64,000 nt of DNA from Streptosporangium subroseum (GCF_900188345.1 NZ_FZOD01000027.1:43221-107220), one strand, 5' to 3'; positions 1-8,583 are shown, numbered from the stretch's first letter. Made by a program: numbers and translations. The notes: generated by a model not told the origin, from the letters alone.

Positions 1-563
1 CCGCCGGGGCGCTGCAGGAAGACGACCATGTCCCTGGCCACCTCCCGTGCCAGGTCGGCTCCGCCGTCCTCCTCGACCATCGCGAGGGCCAGGTCGATTC
101 CGGCGCTGACGCCGGCGGAGGTGAGCATCCGGCCGTCACGGACGTAGATCGCGTCCGGCTCGACCTCGACGCGCGGGTAGCGTCTGGCGAACGTGGTCGT
201 GTGCCGCCAGTGGGTGGTCGCGCGCAGACCGTCGAGCAGTCCCACCTCGGCGAGCGCGAACGCGCCGGTGCACACGGAGGCGATCCTGCGCGCGTCGCGG
301 GCCAGGGTGGTCACCCCGTCGAGCGACCCCGGGGGAAAGGCTCCGCCGGGCAGATCGTCGCTGCCGGGGACGATCACGGTGTGGGCACCGGTGATCTCGG
401 ATACCGCGGCGTTCACCCCGATTCTCAGCCCGCTCGAGGTCACGACGTCGCGCCCGTCCGGCGAGCACAGGATCACGGGGATTCCGGAGGTGGCGAACAC
501 CTCCAGGGGGCCGGTGACGTCGAGGAGCCGCACGCGGTCGTAGGCAAGCATCACGATGCTCAT
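1..563 (-). CDS. GlxA-like DJ-1/PfpI transcriptional regulator, partial (C-terminus cut)
   Basis: The first 187 residues are visible, starting at an ATG at 563 (MSIVMLAYDRVRLLDVTGPL) and running off the left edge. The fold is the DJ-1/PfpI glutamine-amidotransferase-like domain: the LDVTGPLEVF opening, the nucleophile-elbow region VCTGAFALAEVGLL, and the ATTHWR segment that follows it in GlxA-type proteins. In that family this sensor domain is followed by an AraC-type helix-turn-helix, which would lie outside the window, so DNA binding is inferred. It is divergent from the HD-domain gene at 700, and the 136-bp spacer probably holds both promoters. A plain isonitrile-hydratase-like enzyme without an HTH cannot be excluded because the end is missing. 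Confidence 0.8.
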   Translation of the reverse strand, partial: MSIVMLAYDRVRLLDVTGPLEVFATSGIPVILCSPDGRDVVTSSGLRIGVNAAVSEITGAHTVIVPGSDDLPGGAFPPGSLDGVTTLARDARRIASVCTGAFALAEVGLLDGLRATTHWRHTTTFARRYPRVEVEPDAIYVRDGRMLTSAGVSAGIDLALAMVEEDGGADLAREVARDMVVFLQRPG

Positions 564-699
564 GTTTTTATCCTAATGACCGAATCTATGGGGTATTGGT
601 CCAGATAGACATGGCCCGCCATACCCGCACTTCGAGAGCATCGAAGAGATGCAGCACGTTCGCGAAGCATCTCGCAAGCTCGCACGGAGGAGTCGGAAA

Positions 700-1338
700 A
701 TGCCCGATCGTATTGCCGATATCGAAATTCCCGACAGCGCCCTGGCGAAGGCCGCCACCGACCTGGTCAGGAAAGCGGCCTCGCCGCTCCTGTTCGACCA
801 CTCCCGGCGGGTGTTCCTGTTCGGCTCACTGGCCGGTGTACGGCGGGGGCTCTCCTACGATCCCGAGCTTCTGTACGTCGGCGCGATGTTCCACGACCTC
901 GGCCTGACCGAGACCTACCGGACCACCGGCCAGCGCTTCGAGATCGACGGTGCGGACGAGGCGCGTCGTTTCCTGGCGGAGCACGGCGTGCCGGAGGACA
1001 GCGCCCGCATCGTGTGGGAGGCGATCGCCCTGCACACCACGCCGGAGGTTCCGTACCACATGGCTCCGGAGATCGCCCTGGTCACCACCGGAGTCGAGGC
1101 TGACGTCCTGGGCATCGCCCTGGACGAGATCCCGGCGGAGGCCCGCGCGGAGATCGTCGCGGCCCACCCCCGCCCCGACTTCAAGCGCCGCATTCTGGGC
1201 GCCTTCACCGAAGGCAACGCCTACCGGCCCGAGACGACCTTCGGCAACGTGAACGCGGACGTCCTGGAACGGTTCGTCCCGGGCTTCGTCCGCCCGAACT
1301 TCGTCGAGATCATCGAGAACTCCGCCTGGCCCGAGTAG
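700..1338 (+). CDS. HD-domain hydrolase (cyanamide-hydratase-like)
   Basis: A 212-residue protein. The HD signature is AMFHDLGLTE, with an upstream DHSRRVF histidine and a downstream ALHTTPE segment, as in small HD metal-dependent hydrolases of the cyanamide hydratase type. I chose the ATG at 700 because GGAGGAG lies at 686-692, seven bases upstream; an in-frame ATG at 649 lacks such a site and would add 17 residues. No membrane segment or signal peptide is present, so it should be cytoplasmic. The divergent GlxA-like regulator next to it may control it; the substrate is unknown. Confidence 0.8.
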   Translation: MPDRIADIEIPDSALAKAATDLVRKAASPLLFDHSRRVFLFGSLAGVRRGLSYDPELLYVGAMFHDLGLTETYRTTGQRFEIDGADEARRFLAEHGVPEDSARIVWEAIALHTTPEVPYHMAPEIALVTTGVEADVLGIALDEIPAEARAEIVAAHPRPDFKRRILGAFTEGNAYRPETTFGNVNADVLERFVPGFVRPNFVEIIENSAWPE

Positions 1339-1460
1339 TTGATCATCAGTGCCTCGCCGCTCCGAGCGGATTCAATGATCGGATTCGGTGGCACGCTCTC
1401 GCGTTACCGCTGACGTCTTCGCGGCGATCTTCATGCATGTGTGTGCCGGCACGCCGGGCG

Positions 1461-1586
1461 TCAGTGGGACGATCCGGAGCTCACTTCGACCTCGGCGGGC
1501 CGGGGATCATCGTTGGGTCCCAGGCTTCCCAGGACGGCCAGCACGGCCATCATGAGTCCAAGGACAGCGCGTATCGCATTTCTCAT
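1461..1586 (-). CDS. Small membrane-anchored or secreted peptide, 41 aa
   Basis: A short open frame starts MRNAIRAVLGLMMAVLAVLG and ends in an acidic, Ser-rich tail. The first 22 residues form one hydrophobic helix after a single pair of basic residues, suggesting a signal anchor or a short secreted peptide. GGAGG sits seven bases before the ATG at 1586, which is why I believe it. I recognise no family. The 100 bp upstream are less GC-rich than the surroundings and could hold its promoter. A chance ORF is still possible. Confidence 0.45.
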   Translation of the reverse strand: MRNAIRAVLGLMMAVLAVLGSLGPNDDPRPAEVEVSSGSSH

Positions 1587-1704
1587 GACAAACCTCCATA
1601 AATCGTGAAGATCGCCCTCCTTCCCTATTGAGCCTTACCTACCCGTTACATTTCCCATTGAAGCCGACCTGCGCCAGATCGGGGAGCACCACGTAGCCGC
1701 GACC

Positions 1705-1738
1705 CGGCTGTCCCCTGACCGAGGTCAGGGGACAGCCG
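1705..1738. terminator. Intrinsic terminator-like hairpin downstream of purE
   Basis: Perfect 16-bp inverted repeat (CGGCTGTCCCCTGACC and its complement) with a 2-base centre, 14 bp beyond the purE stop. There is no T-run, as is common for actinobacterial terminators. Confidence 0.7.
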
Positions 1739-1751
1739 ACGCTCGGAGATC

Positions 1752-2255
1752 TCAGGCCTTGAGCTCAGCGGCCTCGGCGCGGAGCCTGGCGCCCTTGGCA
1801 TGAGCCTGCTCCTTGAGCGCGACCTGGAACTCCTCCATCTTCACCCGCAGTTCCTTGTCCGCGGTGGCGAGGATCCGTACGGCCAGCAGGCCCGCGTTAC
1901 GCGCGCCGCCGATGGCGACGGTGGCGACCGGGACCCCCGCGGGCATCTGGACGATGGAGAGCAGCGAGTCCATGCCGTCGAGGTATTTCAGCGGGACCGG
2001 GACACCGATCACCGGCAGCGGGGTCACCGAGGCGAGCATGCCGGGCAGATGGGCGGCTCCCCCGGCACCCGCGATGATCACCTTCAGGCCGCGCCCGGCG
2101 GCCTGCGCGCCGTACGCGATCATCTCCTCGGGCATCCGGTGCGCGGAGACCACGTCGGCCTCGAACTCCACCCCGAACTCGGCCAGTGCCTCGGCGGCGA
2201 GCTTCATCACGGGCCAGTCGGAGTCACTGCCCATGACGATGCCGACGGTGTTCAT
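1752..2255 (-). CDS. purE: N5-carboxyaminoimidazole ribonucleotide mutase
   Basis: A 167-residue class I PurE. It moves the carboxyl group of N5-CAIR to give CAIR in de novo purine synthesis, acting just after PurK. The N-terminal GIVMGSDSDWPVM substrate loop, the SAHRMPE segment, IAGAGGAAHLPGM and GVPVPL are all intact. Length fits the family. The start MNTVGIVMGSDSDW is unambiguous. purK lies 209 bp upstream on the same strand, so the two may be cotranscribed, but the gap is long for an actinobacterial operon. A strong hairpin follows the stop. Confidence 0.97.
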   Translation of the reverse strand: MNTVGIVMGSDSDWPVMKLAAEALAEFGVEFEADVVSAHRMPEEMIAYGAQAAGRGLKVIIAGAGGAAHLPGMLASVTPLPVIGVPVPLKYLDGMDSLLSIVQMPAGVPVATVAIGGARNAGLLAVRILATADKELRVKMEEFQVALKEQAHAKGARLRAEAAELKA

Positions 2256-2464
2256 ACGATCTCCTCGCTCCGCGGCTCTCGAACCGCGTTCGCCATGATG
2301 GTGTGCCGGCCGGTCCGCCCGACCGTGACGACGTGCCCGTCGACTCGCTCAGCCCCGGCGACATCCTCGTCCGGCCCGCTGGGCCTCGACGACGCGCCTG
2401 GCCGATCCGCCCGACCTTGACGGGGTTGCCGGCCGGTCTTGGGGCACTCCGGCCGGTCGCTCGC

Positions 2465-3622
2465 TTACGTGTATCTTCCCTCGGAAAGATAGACGGCGGC
2501 GTGCTGGGCCCGCGCCCGGACCTCGTCCAGGTCGGTGCCGAAGGCCGTGACGTGACCGATCTTGCGGCCCGGCCGTACTTCCTTGCCGTAGAAGTGGATC
2601 TTGATCCCTGGATCGTGGGCCATCACGTGCTCGTAGCGGGAGAAGATGTCGGGGTCGTCCCCGCCCAGGAGGTTGGCCATCACCACGACGGGGGCGGACA
2701 GCGAGGGCGAGCCGAGCGGAAGGTCGAGCACGGCGCGCAGGTGCTGCTCGAACTGGGAGGTGCGGGCTCCGTCGATCGTCCAGTGGCCGCTGTTGTGCGG
2801 GCGCATGGCCAGCTCGTTGACGAGCAGGCCGGAGGCGGTGGCGAACATCTCCACGGCCAGCAGCCCGGTCACGTCCAGCTCCTTGGCGATCTTCAGGGCG
2901 ATCCGCTGGGCCACCGCGGCCTGCTCGGGGTCGAGCCCGGGCGCGGGGGCGAGCACCTCGACGCAGATGCCGTCGCGCTGGACGGTCTCCACGACCGGGT
3001 AGCTGACGCCCTGCCCGTGCGGCGACCGGGCGACCAGCACGGCCAGCTCCCGCTCGAACGGCACGAACGCCTCGGCCATCAGCGGAACCCCGCTGGCCAG
3101 GACCTCGCTCGCGTCCTCGGCGGACTCGCAGACCCAGACGCCACGCCCGTCATAACCGCCGCGTATCGCCTTGAGCACGACCGGCCAGCCGTTCGCCCCG
3201 GCGAACTCCTCGATGTCGGAAGCCGTCTCGACCCGCCGCCAGGCCGGGCACGGAACGCCGATCGCGGTCAGCCGCTCGCGCATCACGGCCTTGTCCTGGG
3301 CGTGCACGAGCGCGTCGGCACCGGGACGTACGGCGAAGCCGTCCTCGGCCAGCGCCCGGATGTGCTCGGTGGGCACGTGTTCATGGTCGAAGGTGAGCAC
3401 GTCGCATCCCTTGGCGAAGTCGCGCAGGTCCGCAAGGACCTGGTAGTCGCCCAGCCGGGCATCGGCGATCACTCGCGCTGCGCTCTCGTCCGGCGAGTTC
3501 GCCAGGACCCGCAGCTCGATTCCCAGGGCGATCGCCGCCTGCTGGGTCATCCGGGCCAGCTGGCCCGCTCCGATCATGCCGACGACGGGTCCAACGGGAC
3601 TGGCCAAAGAAGGGCTGCTCAC
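2465..3622 (-). CDS. purK: N5-carboxyaminoimidazole ribonucleotide synthase
   Basis: A 385-residue ATP-grasp enzyme making N5-CAIR from AIR, bicarbonate and ATP. It has the N-terminal VGMIGAGQLARM nucleotide loop, the TFDHEHVP segment (TFEYENVP in many homologues), the ATP-grasp glycine loop IRGGYDGRGVW, the metal-binding EMFAT and NELAMRPHNSGHWTID. The start is GTG at 3622. It precedes purE on the same strand; the 209-bp gap holds no convincing gene. This order is shared with many actinobacteria. Confidence 0.97.
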   Translation of the reverse strand: MSSPSLASPVGPVVGMIGAGQLARMTQQAAIALGIELRVLANSPDESAARVIADARLGDYQVLADLRDFAKGCDVLTFDHEHVPTEHIRALAEDGFAVRPGADALVHAQDKAVMRERLTAIGVPCPAWRRVETASDIEEFAGANGWPVVLKAIRGGYDGRGVWVCESAEDASEVLASGVPLMAEAFVPFERELAVLVARSPHGQGVSYPVVETVQRDGICVEVLAPAPGLDPEQAAVAQRIALKIAKELDVTGLLAVEMFATASGLLVNELAMRPHNSGHWTIDGARTSQFEQHLRAVLDLPLGSPSLSAPVVVMANLLGGDDPDIFSRYEHVMAHDPGIKIHFYGKEVRPGRKIGHVTAFGTDLDEVRARAQHAAVYLSEGRYT

Positions 3623-3710
3623 GACGGAAGTTTACCGGCCCCCGTACGACGTCAGGCCGGGCGAGGACGTCCGGCGGCCACAACGCCGCCCCGGCGGGGG
3701 CGAAACAGGG

Positions 3711-3820
3711 GCGGCCGGTCGTGGCAGCGCCCTCGGAAGGCCGGAACGGGCGGGGTGAGATCCGGGCGGCCGGTCGTGACAGAGCCCGCGGAAGAGGAGA
3801 ACGGACGGGGACGTGATCGC
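3711..3820. repeat. Diverged tandem duplication, 55-bp unit
   Basis: GCGGCCGGTCGTG starts at 3711 and again at 3766, with further similarity through each unit. The copies fill the gap between purK and the lipoprotein gene. No coding function is seen. Confidence 0.6.
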
Positions 3821-3831
3821 AGGCGACGAGG

Positions 3832-4773
3832 TCAGTCGGCCGTGAGGGTGGCGAGCCCCCGGCGCAGGGCGATCGTGGACATCTTGGTGCCACCGGTGAT
3901 CTCGGTGGCGACGAGCACGATCTCGGTGCCGGTCAGCCCGGCGGGCTTGGCCTTGCCGGTGAACCCGCGCAGATCGCCTTTGCCGTAGAGCGGGTGAGAC
4001 AGCGAGGAACGGCCCGGGCCGGTCTTCTGCCGGTATTCGATCTCCAGGGCGTGGATGACCAGGGCGCCCCCGTCGGGCAGCTTCAGCGCCCGCTGCGGAC
4101 CGTCGATCAGGCGGACATCCGTGGTGAGGCGGTCGGGCCGCACCTTCTCCGTCCGCTGGACTAGCTCGCCGAACAGCCCACGGATGGCGTCCCCCTTGGG
4201 GAAGGTCACCCCGCTCACCCCTGCGGGATCGGTCAGGTAGGCCAGGTAGCGCTGCGGGGCCAGGCGGGCCTTGACCCCGGTGCTGGGATCGTCGGTGGGC
4301 ACGGCGCCCTCGATCGGCTCGCGTGATTTTCCCGTCACGAGGATGGGACCCGCGCCGATCCTCCAGTTGTCACCCTCGTTGACGAACAGGAAGTAGGCCG
4401 GATCGGGCTTGCGGGCCAGGGCGACGAACCAGCGGTCCTCGTCGGCGGCGTTGGGCAGGAAGAACTCCGCCTCGGTGTATCTCTTCCGTGCGGGAGCTGG
4501 GCGGCCGTTCCGGGTTGCCTTGCAGGCACGACCGCCCAGCGTACTTTCCGCCCAGGTGGTCAGCCTCTCGACCGCCGCGCAGTCCCGCTTCTGCCAGGCG
4601 TCGTCAAGCTGCTTCAGCACCCCGAAGGCGTCCATCGCCTCGGCGAGCTCCACACGGGCGGAGGTCTTCGATGACGGCTCGGTCTCGGGGATCGTGACCT
4701 GACCATCGGTTCGCACACCGCAACCGGCCATCACTGACAGAACAAAGATCAAAACGAACAGTCGGCGGCGCAA
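3832..4773 (-). CDS. Putative lipoprotein of unknown function
   Basis: A 313-residue protein beginning with a short basic stretch, a hydrophobic core and a lipobox VMAGC, with Cys18 the likely lipidation site. The mature part is soluble and mixed alpha/beta in character (repeated AxRK, VNEGDNWRIGAG and LRGFTG segments); no catalytic motif is recognisable. The start is TTG at 4773, the only one that includes the whole signal peptide. Many actinobacterial genomes carry such hypothetical lipoproteins; I do not assign a role. It is divergent from the GtrA gene with 294 bp between them. Confidence 0.7.
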   Translation of the reverse strand: MRRRLFVLIFVLSVMAGCGVRTDGQVTIPETEPSSKTSARVELAEAMDAFGVLKQLDDAWQKRDCAAVERLTTWAESTLGGRACKATRNGRPAPARKRYTEAEFFLPNAADEDRWFVALARKPDPAYFLFVNEGDNWRIGAGPILVTGKSREPIEGAVPTDDPSTGVKARLAPQRYLAYLTDPAGVSGVTFPKGDAIRGLFGELVQRTEKVRPDRLTTDVRLIDGPQRALKLPDGGALVIHALEIEYRQKTGPGRSSLSHPLYGKGDLRGFTGKAKPAGLTGTEIVLVATEITGGTKMSTIALRRGLATLTAD

Positions 4774-4902
4774 GGGTTGGTCCCGTGGTTCGTGGCCGTC
4801 ACATGCGGCGATCCGTCTGGACCGATCGCAGGAGGTGAGCCTCGCCCGGAGACTCCCTGCGGTCTGTTGGCTCAGCGTAACGTCCTAGACCAGGATTTAT
4901 CC

Positions 4903-4915
4903 GTCACTGTGTGAC
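4903..4915. promoter_or_regulatory. Small palindrome in a divergent promoter region
   Basis: GTCAC-TGT-GTGAC lies in the AT-richer spacer between the lipoprotein gene and the GtrA gene. The half-site TGTGAC resembles CRP-family sites, and a class III cyclase is encoded at 10.6-11.6 kb, but the match is short and may be chance. Confidence 0.2.
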
Positions 4916-5067
4916 ATTCGTCTAAAAGTTCCTAGTGACCGTTATGCACAACAGCCGGTCAACCCCGTACAGATCGACCCGGAGCACCGGTAGCCTGGCT
5001 GGAAAGTGATTCAGGTCCTCCCGCCGGGCGGATCGGCGGCCGACCTGGAAAGGACCGTGCAGGAGAC

Positions 5068-5547
5068 GTGGAGTTCCTTCGACAGGCCTACGGTCGGCTC
5101 GCCGGCCTGACACGTGAGCTGGCGAAGTTCGGGACCATCGGGGCGATCGCCTTTGTGATCGACACGGGTGGCACCAACCTGCTCCGGTTCGGCTTCGACT
5201 GGGGTCCGCTGAAATCGAAGATCCTGGCCACGGTCATCGCCGCCACCCTCGCCTACCTCGGCAACCGCTACTGGACGTTCCGGGACCGGGAGCAGAGCGG
5301 GCTCGCCCGCGAATACTTCCTGTTCTTCCTGCTCAACGGCGTGGGCCTGCTGATCTCGCTCCTGGTGATCGGTTTTGTCACCTACGCCCTGGGCCTCCAC
5401 GACCCCCTGAGCTACAACATCGCCCTGCTGGTCGGCACCGCCCTCGCGACGCTGTTCAGGTTCTGGTCCTACAAGAAGTGGGTCTTCCTCGCCGCCGCCG
5501 AGGAGCCGCCGAAGGAGCTTCCCCACGAGGCCGATCGGGTCTCCTGA
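5068..5547 (+). CDS. GtrA family membrane protein
   Basis: A 159-residue protein with four predicted membrane helices: GTIGAIAFVIDTGGTNLL, ILATVIAATLAYLGNRYWTF, FFLLNGVGLLISLLVIGFV and YNIALLVGTALATLFRFWSY. The signatures KFGTIGAIAFVID, GNRYWTFR and RFWSYKKWVF are typical of GtrA/DPMS-associated proteins, which are thought to help flip polyprenyl-linked sugars for cell-surface glycan synthesis. The start is GTG at 5068, with AGGAG seven bases upstream. A GtrA gene beside purE/purK is also found in mycobacteria, so the position is probably ancestral. Confidence 0.88.
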   Translation: MEFLRQAYGRLAGLTRELAKFGTIGAIAFVIDTGGTNLLRFGFDWGPLKSKILATVIAATLAYLGNRYWTFRDREQSGLAREYFLFFLLNGVGLLISLLVIGFVTYALGLHDPLSYNIALLVGTALATLFRFWSYKKWVFLAAAEEPPKELPHEADRVS

Positions 5548-5552
5548 CCCGA

Positions 5553-5716
5553 ATCGGGCGGCTCCGCCGGTCTTCGGGGACGAGATGACCGTGCGAAGCG
5601 AGGTCGGGCAGGTCCGCTGACCACACGGAATGGGATCGGGCGGACCCGCCGGCCTTCGGGGTGAGACGACCACGTGGGGGAGGGAGTCAGGCAGGCCCGC
5701 TGACCACCCTGGTCCT
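5553..5716. repeat. Diverged tandem duplication, about 82-bp unit
   Basis: ATCGGGCGG...CCGCCGG starts at 5553 and again at 5635, and both copies end in a GGCAGG(T/C)CCGCTGACCAC stretch. The second copy covers the last ten codons of the sensor kinase gene, so the 3' end of that gene appears to have been duplicated outwards. Confidence 0.6.
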
Positions 5717-6964
5717 GCCGGTGTCGCCGACCTGGCGCAGGAAGAACGCGAACGCCGCCGGGCGGTGCCGTACGAGCTCCAGCCGGCCGCCGTCGGCGGC
5801 GGCCAGCGCCCGTGCGAGGGGCAGACCCAGACCGGTTCCGCCGCCTCCGCTCACGTTTCGTTCGAAGACCCGGGGGGCCAGGTCGTCGGTGATGCCGTTG
5901 CCCTGGTCCGCCACTTCGATCACGACGGACTTGTCCTTGTCGCTGGTGGTCACCGTCACCGTGCCGTCGCCGTGTTCCAGCGAGTTCTCCAGGAGGGTCG
6001 AGATCACCTGACTGATGCCGCCGCTGGTGCCCAGCGCCTGGAGCTCACGGGTGCCGGACAGCTTCAATTTCCGTCCGGCCCGGCGGAATGCCGGGCCCCA
6101 CTCGATGAGCTGCTGGTCCAGCAGCGCGTCAAGCTCGATCACCTCGGCCTGCGAGTGCCGCTGCCGTCTGGCGGCGGCCAGCAGTTCGTCGATCACCGCG
6201 GTGAGCCGCTCGGCCTGCACGATGGCGGCCTCGCCTTCCTCCTTGACGATTCCCGGCTCGTCCGCGGCCGCCACGATCTCCTCCAACCGCATGGTGAGGC
6301 CGGTCAGCGGAGTGCGGAGCTGGTGCGAGGCGTCGGTCGCGAACTCGCGCTCCCTGGCCAGCAGGTCGGAGATGCGGGTCGCGCTGCGGTCGAGCACCTC
6401 GGCCACCCGGTCCAGCTCCTGGATGCCGTAACGGTGCTTGCTCGGCCTGGCGTCACCTGAACCAAGCCGCTCAGCGATCATCGCCAGGTCACTGAGCGGA
6501 AGCGTCAGACGGCGTGACTGCACGATGGCGAGCCCCACCGCGACCGCGAGAGCAGCCGCGGCAAGCCCGAGGATGAGCAGAAGCCATGCCCGCACCTCAT
6601 GCTCCACCTCCGTCTTGTCGCGGCTGACCGCGACGTACACGCCGTTCTCCGACTGGGCGTCCTCGGTCATCTTCTGACTTTCGACGGGCTCGGTGCCCAC
6701 CGTCGTCACCTGAGGAGGCGTCCCCTTCGCGTAAATCTGGATGTATCGATCGGAATATTTGCGTCTCAGCTGTTCGGGATCGATGGGCTGGTCCTGAATA
6801 CGGGCATACTCCACCTCCCCCAGCAGGCTTTTGGCCTGGGAGGAAAGTTCCTGGGTCGCCTCCTCCTCAATCAGCCGGTTGACCGCCACGCCAAGTGGGA
6901 TGCCAAGCAGCAACACCCCGATGACCGCGACGAGGAGGGTGGAAGCAAGCAGGCGGCGGCGCAT
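5687..6964 (-). CDS. Sensor histidine kinase (HisKA type)
   Basis: A 425-residue membrane kinase. It has an N-terminal helix (about 7-27), an extracytoplasmic loop of about 105 residues, a second helix near 140-160, a HAMP linker, the H-box DASHQLRTPLTGL, and an HATPase domain with the N-box ENSLEHGDG, GNGITDD and GGGGTGLGLPLARAL. It should autophosphorylate and pass phosphate to the OmpR-type regulator encoded two bases upstream. The signal sensed is not evident. Its 3' end lies in a diverged direct repeat. Confidence 0.92.
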   Translation of the reverse strand: MRRRLLASTLLVAVIGVLLLGIPLGVAVNRLIEEEATQELSSQAKSLLGEVEYARIQDQPIDPEQLRRKYSDRYIQIYAKGTPPQVTTVGTEPVESQKMTEDAQSENGVYVAVSRDKTEVEHEVRAWLLLILGLAAAALAVAVGLAIVQSRRLTLPLSDLAMIAERLGSGDARPSKHRYGIQELDRVAEVLDRSATRISDLLAREREFATDASHQLRTPLTGLTMRLEEIVAAADEPGIVKEEGEAAIVQAERLTAVIDELLAAARRQRHSQAEVIELDALLDQQLIEWGPAFRRAGRKLKLSGTRELQALGTSGGISQVISTLLENSLEHGDGTVTVTTSDKDKSVVIEVADQGNGITDDLAPRVFERNVSGGGGTGLGLPLARALAAADGGRLELVRHRPAAFAFFLRQVGDTGRTRVVSGPA

Positions 6965-6966
6965 CC

Positions 6967-7635
6967 CTACTCGCGTTCGAACCGGAAGCCGACTCCTCGA
7001 ACCGTCGTGATGTAGCGGGGCTTGGCGGCATCGTCACCCAGCTTGCGGCGTAGCCATGAGATATGCATGTCCAGTGTCTTGGTGGAGCCCCACCAGTTGG
7101 TGTCCCACACCTCGCGCATGATCTGCTCGCGGGTGACCACCTTGCCGGCGTCGCGGACCAGGACGCGCAGCAGGTCGAACTCCTTGGTCGTCAGGTGTAG
7201 TTCCTTCTCTCCCATCCACGCGCGACGGGAGTCGGCGTCGATGCGCACGCCCTGCACAACGGGCGTCTCGGACGTGCCGCGCCGCAGGAGAGCCCGGACC
7301 CTTGCCAGGAGCTCCGCGAGGCGGAACGGTTTGGTGACATAGTCATCTGCTCCGGCGTCGAGGCCCACAACGGTGTCCACCTCGTCAACACGGGCAGTGA
7401 GAATGAGCACGGGCGTGCCGTGCCCTTCGGCGCGAATTCGTCTGGCCACTTCCAGGCCGTCCATCTCGGGCAGGCCAAGGTCAAGAACTATCAGGTCGAT
7501 GCCACCCGACAGAGCCCGCTCTAGGGCTTGCGGGCCGTCGGGGCTGACCTCAACTTGGTAGCCCTCGCGGCGCAGAGCACGCGCCAGTGGCTCGGAGATC
7601 GAGGTGTCATCCTCGGCGAGTAGTACACAGGTCAT
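6967..7635 (-). CDS. OmpR-family response regulator
   Basis: A 222-residue protein with a receiver domain (acidic pair D9/D10, phosphoacceptor D52 in VLDLGLPEMDG, the ILTAR threonine and VTKPFR lysine) and a C-terminal winged helix ending WLRRKLGD...RYITTVRGVGFRFE. It is the first gene of a two-gene operon with the kinase (2-bp gap). Three TTGAC(C/T)-type direct repeats at 7686-7715, 50-80 bp before the start, are candidates for autoregulatory binding. The target genes are unknown. Confidence 0.94.
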   Translation of the reverse strand: MTCVLLAEDDTSISEPLARALRREGYQVEVSPDGPQALERALSGGIDLIVLDLGLPEMDGLEVARRIRAEGHGTPVLILTARVDEVDTVVGLDAGADDYVTKPFRLAELLARVRALLRRGTSETPVVQGVRIDADSRRAWMGEKELHLTTKEFDLLRVLVRDAGKVVTREQIMREVWDTNWWGSTKTLDMHISWLRRKLGDDAAKPRYITTVRGVGFRFERE

Positions 7636-7685
7636 GTTGCGATCGTAGGACCTTAGAGGATCGTTTCCCGGGTACAGCGCGCGGT

Positions 7686-7715
7686 TTGACTCGTCGTTGA
7701 CCTATCCATTGACCT
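7686..7715. promoter_or_regulatory. Three phased direct repeats upstream of the response regulator
   Basis: TTGACTC (7686), TTGACCT (7697) and TTGACCT (7709) are spaced 11 and 12 bp, about one helical turn, as expected for dimer-by-dimer binding of an OmpR-type regulator. The role is inferred from position and phasing only. Confidence 0.45.
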
Positions 7716-7905
7716 GGGCAAACACTGATAAATCCCGGATAGTCATCCCGCAAGGGTTGAGGGCCGCGCAGTACCGCTCCCGCCTCGGAAGTCCCTGGAA
7801 AGCACAGGCTCGCCAAATATTTCGCTGACAAAGCAGAACACGCCCTACCAGATGGGGATCCGGCGGGCGCGTTCGGGGCAAAACTGGAGCGATCTGGCAA
7901 TTGGC

Positions 7906-8388
7906 TCACGAAGCCGACGGCGGCTCGGCGTAGCGAGCCAGATAGAGCTGCTCCCCCAGACTGCCGATGAGCCCCAGCTCGGTCTCCAGATAGTCGATGT
8001 GGCGCTCCTCGTCTTCGAGGATCTCCTCAAAGAGGCGAGCCGAGGTGTGGTCGCCCTTCTCGCGCATCAGGATGATCGCGGGCCGCAGACGCGTGACGAC
8101 CTCGAGCTCGACGTCCAGGTCCGCGCGGAGCTGCTCCTTGACCGTCTGGCCAATGTGCAGGATGCCCAGCTTCTGATAATTAGGCAGGCCTTCGAGGAAA
8201 AGGATGCGATCAGTGAGCTTCTCCGCGTGGCGCATCTCGTCGATGGACTCTTCGCGGGTGTACTTCGCAAGCCTGGTATATCCCCAGTTCTCCTGCATCT
8301 TGGCGTGCAGGAAATACTGGTTGATCGCGGTCAACTCAGCCGTAAGCTGCTCATTGAGCAATTCGATGATCTTTTTGTCGCCCTGCAT
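7906..8388 (-). CDS. bfr: Bacterioferritin
   Basis: A 160-residue four-helix ferritin that stores iron as a mineral in a 24-mer shell. All ferroxidase ligands are present at the classic positions (E18, E51, H54, E94, E127, H130), and so is the haem ligand M52 (DEMRH), so this is a haem-binding, catalytically competent bacterioferritin rather than a plain ferritin. The gene lies 15 bp downstream of bfd, very probably in one operon, and two iron boxes precede bfd. This suggests iron-dependent control of both. Confidence 0.96.
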   Translation of the reverse strand: MQGDKKIIELLNEQLTAELTAINQYFLHAKMQENWGYTRLAKYTREESIDEMRHAEKLTDRILFLEGLPNYQKLGILHIGQTVKEQLRADLDVELEVVTRLRPAIILMREKGDHTSARLFEEILEDEERHIDYLETELGLIGSLGEQLYLARYAEPPSAS

Positions 8389-8403
8389 GGCGGGCTCCTC
8401 GTG

Positions 8404-8583
8404 CTATGCGGTCGGCACCAAATCTTCAGACCGCTTCAGGATCGCACAGATCTTCCGCACACAAGAAGCGCAGTCCCCACCGGCACCCGTGGCGTCCCGG
8501 ATCTGGCGTGCGCTCTTCGCACCTGCGGCGATGCAGTCGTGAACCTCGTTTTCGGTCACCGCGCGGCAGACGCATGCATACAT
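8404..8583 (-). CDS. bfd: Bacterioferritin-associated ferredoxin
   Basis: A 59-residue [2Fe-2S] protein with ligands C4, C6, C38 and C41 (YACVC and DCASC), the spacing of Bfd. It should reduce bacterioferritin to release iron. I chose the ATG at 8583 because the next upstream in-frame start (8628) lies inside the iron box and adds residues unlike Bfd. The Shine-Dalgarno sequence is weak. It is the first gene of the bfd-bfr pair. Confidence 0.9.
   Translation of the reverse strand: MYACVCRAVTENEVHDCIAAGAKSARQIRDATGAGGDCASCVRKICAILKRSEDLVPTA

Noticed and set aside
2310..2400. A short plus-strand peptide (VPVDSLSPGDILVRPAG) resembling the actuator loop of P-type metal ATPases
   Set aside because: Only about 17 residues match, nothing of the family flanks it, and it has no start or length. 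Chance or a very old remnant.
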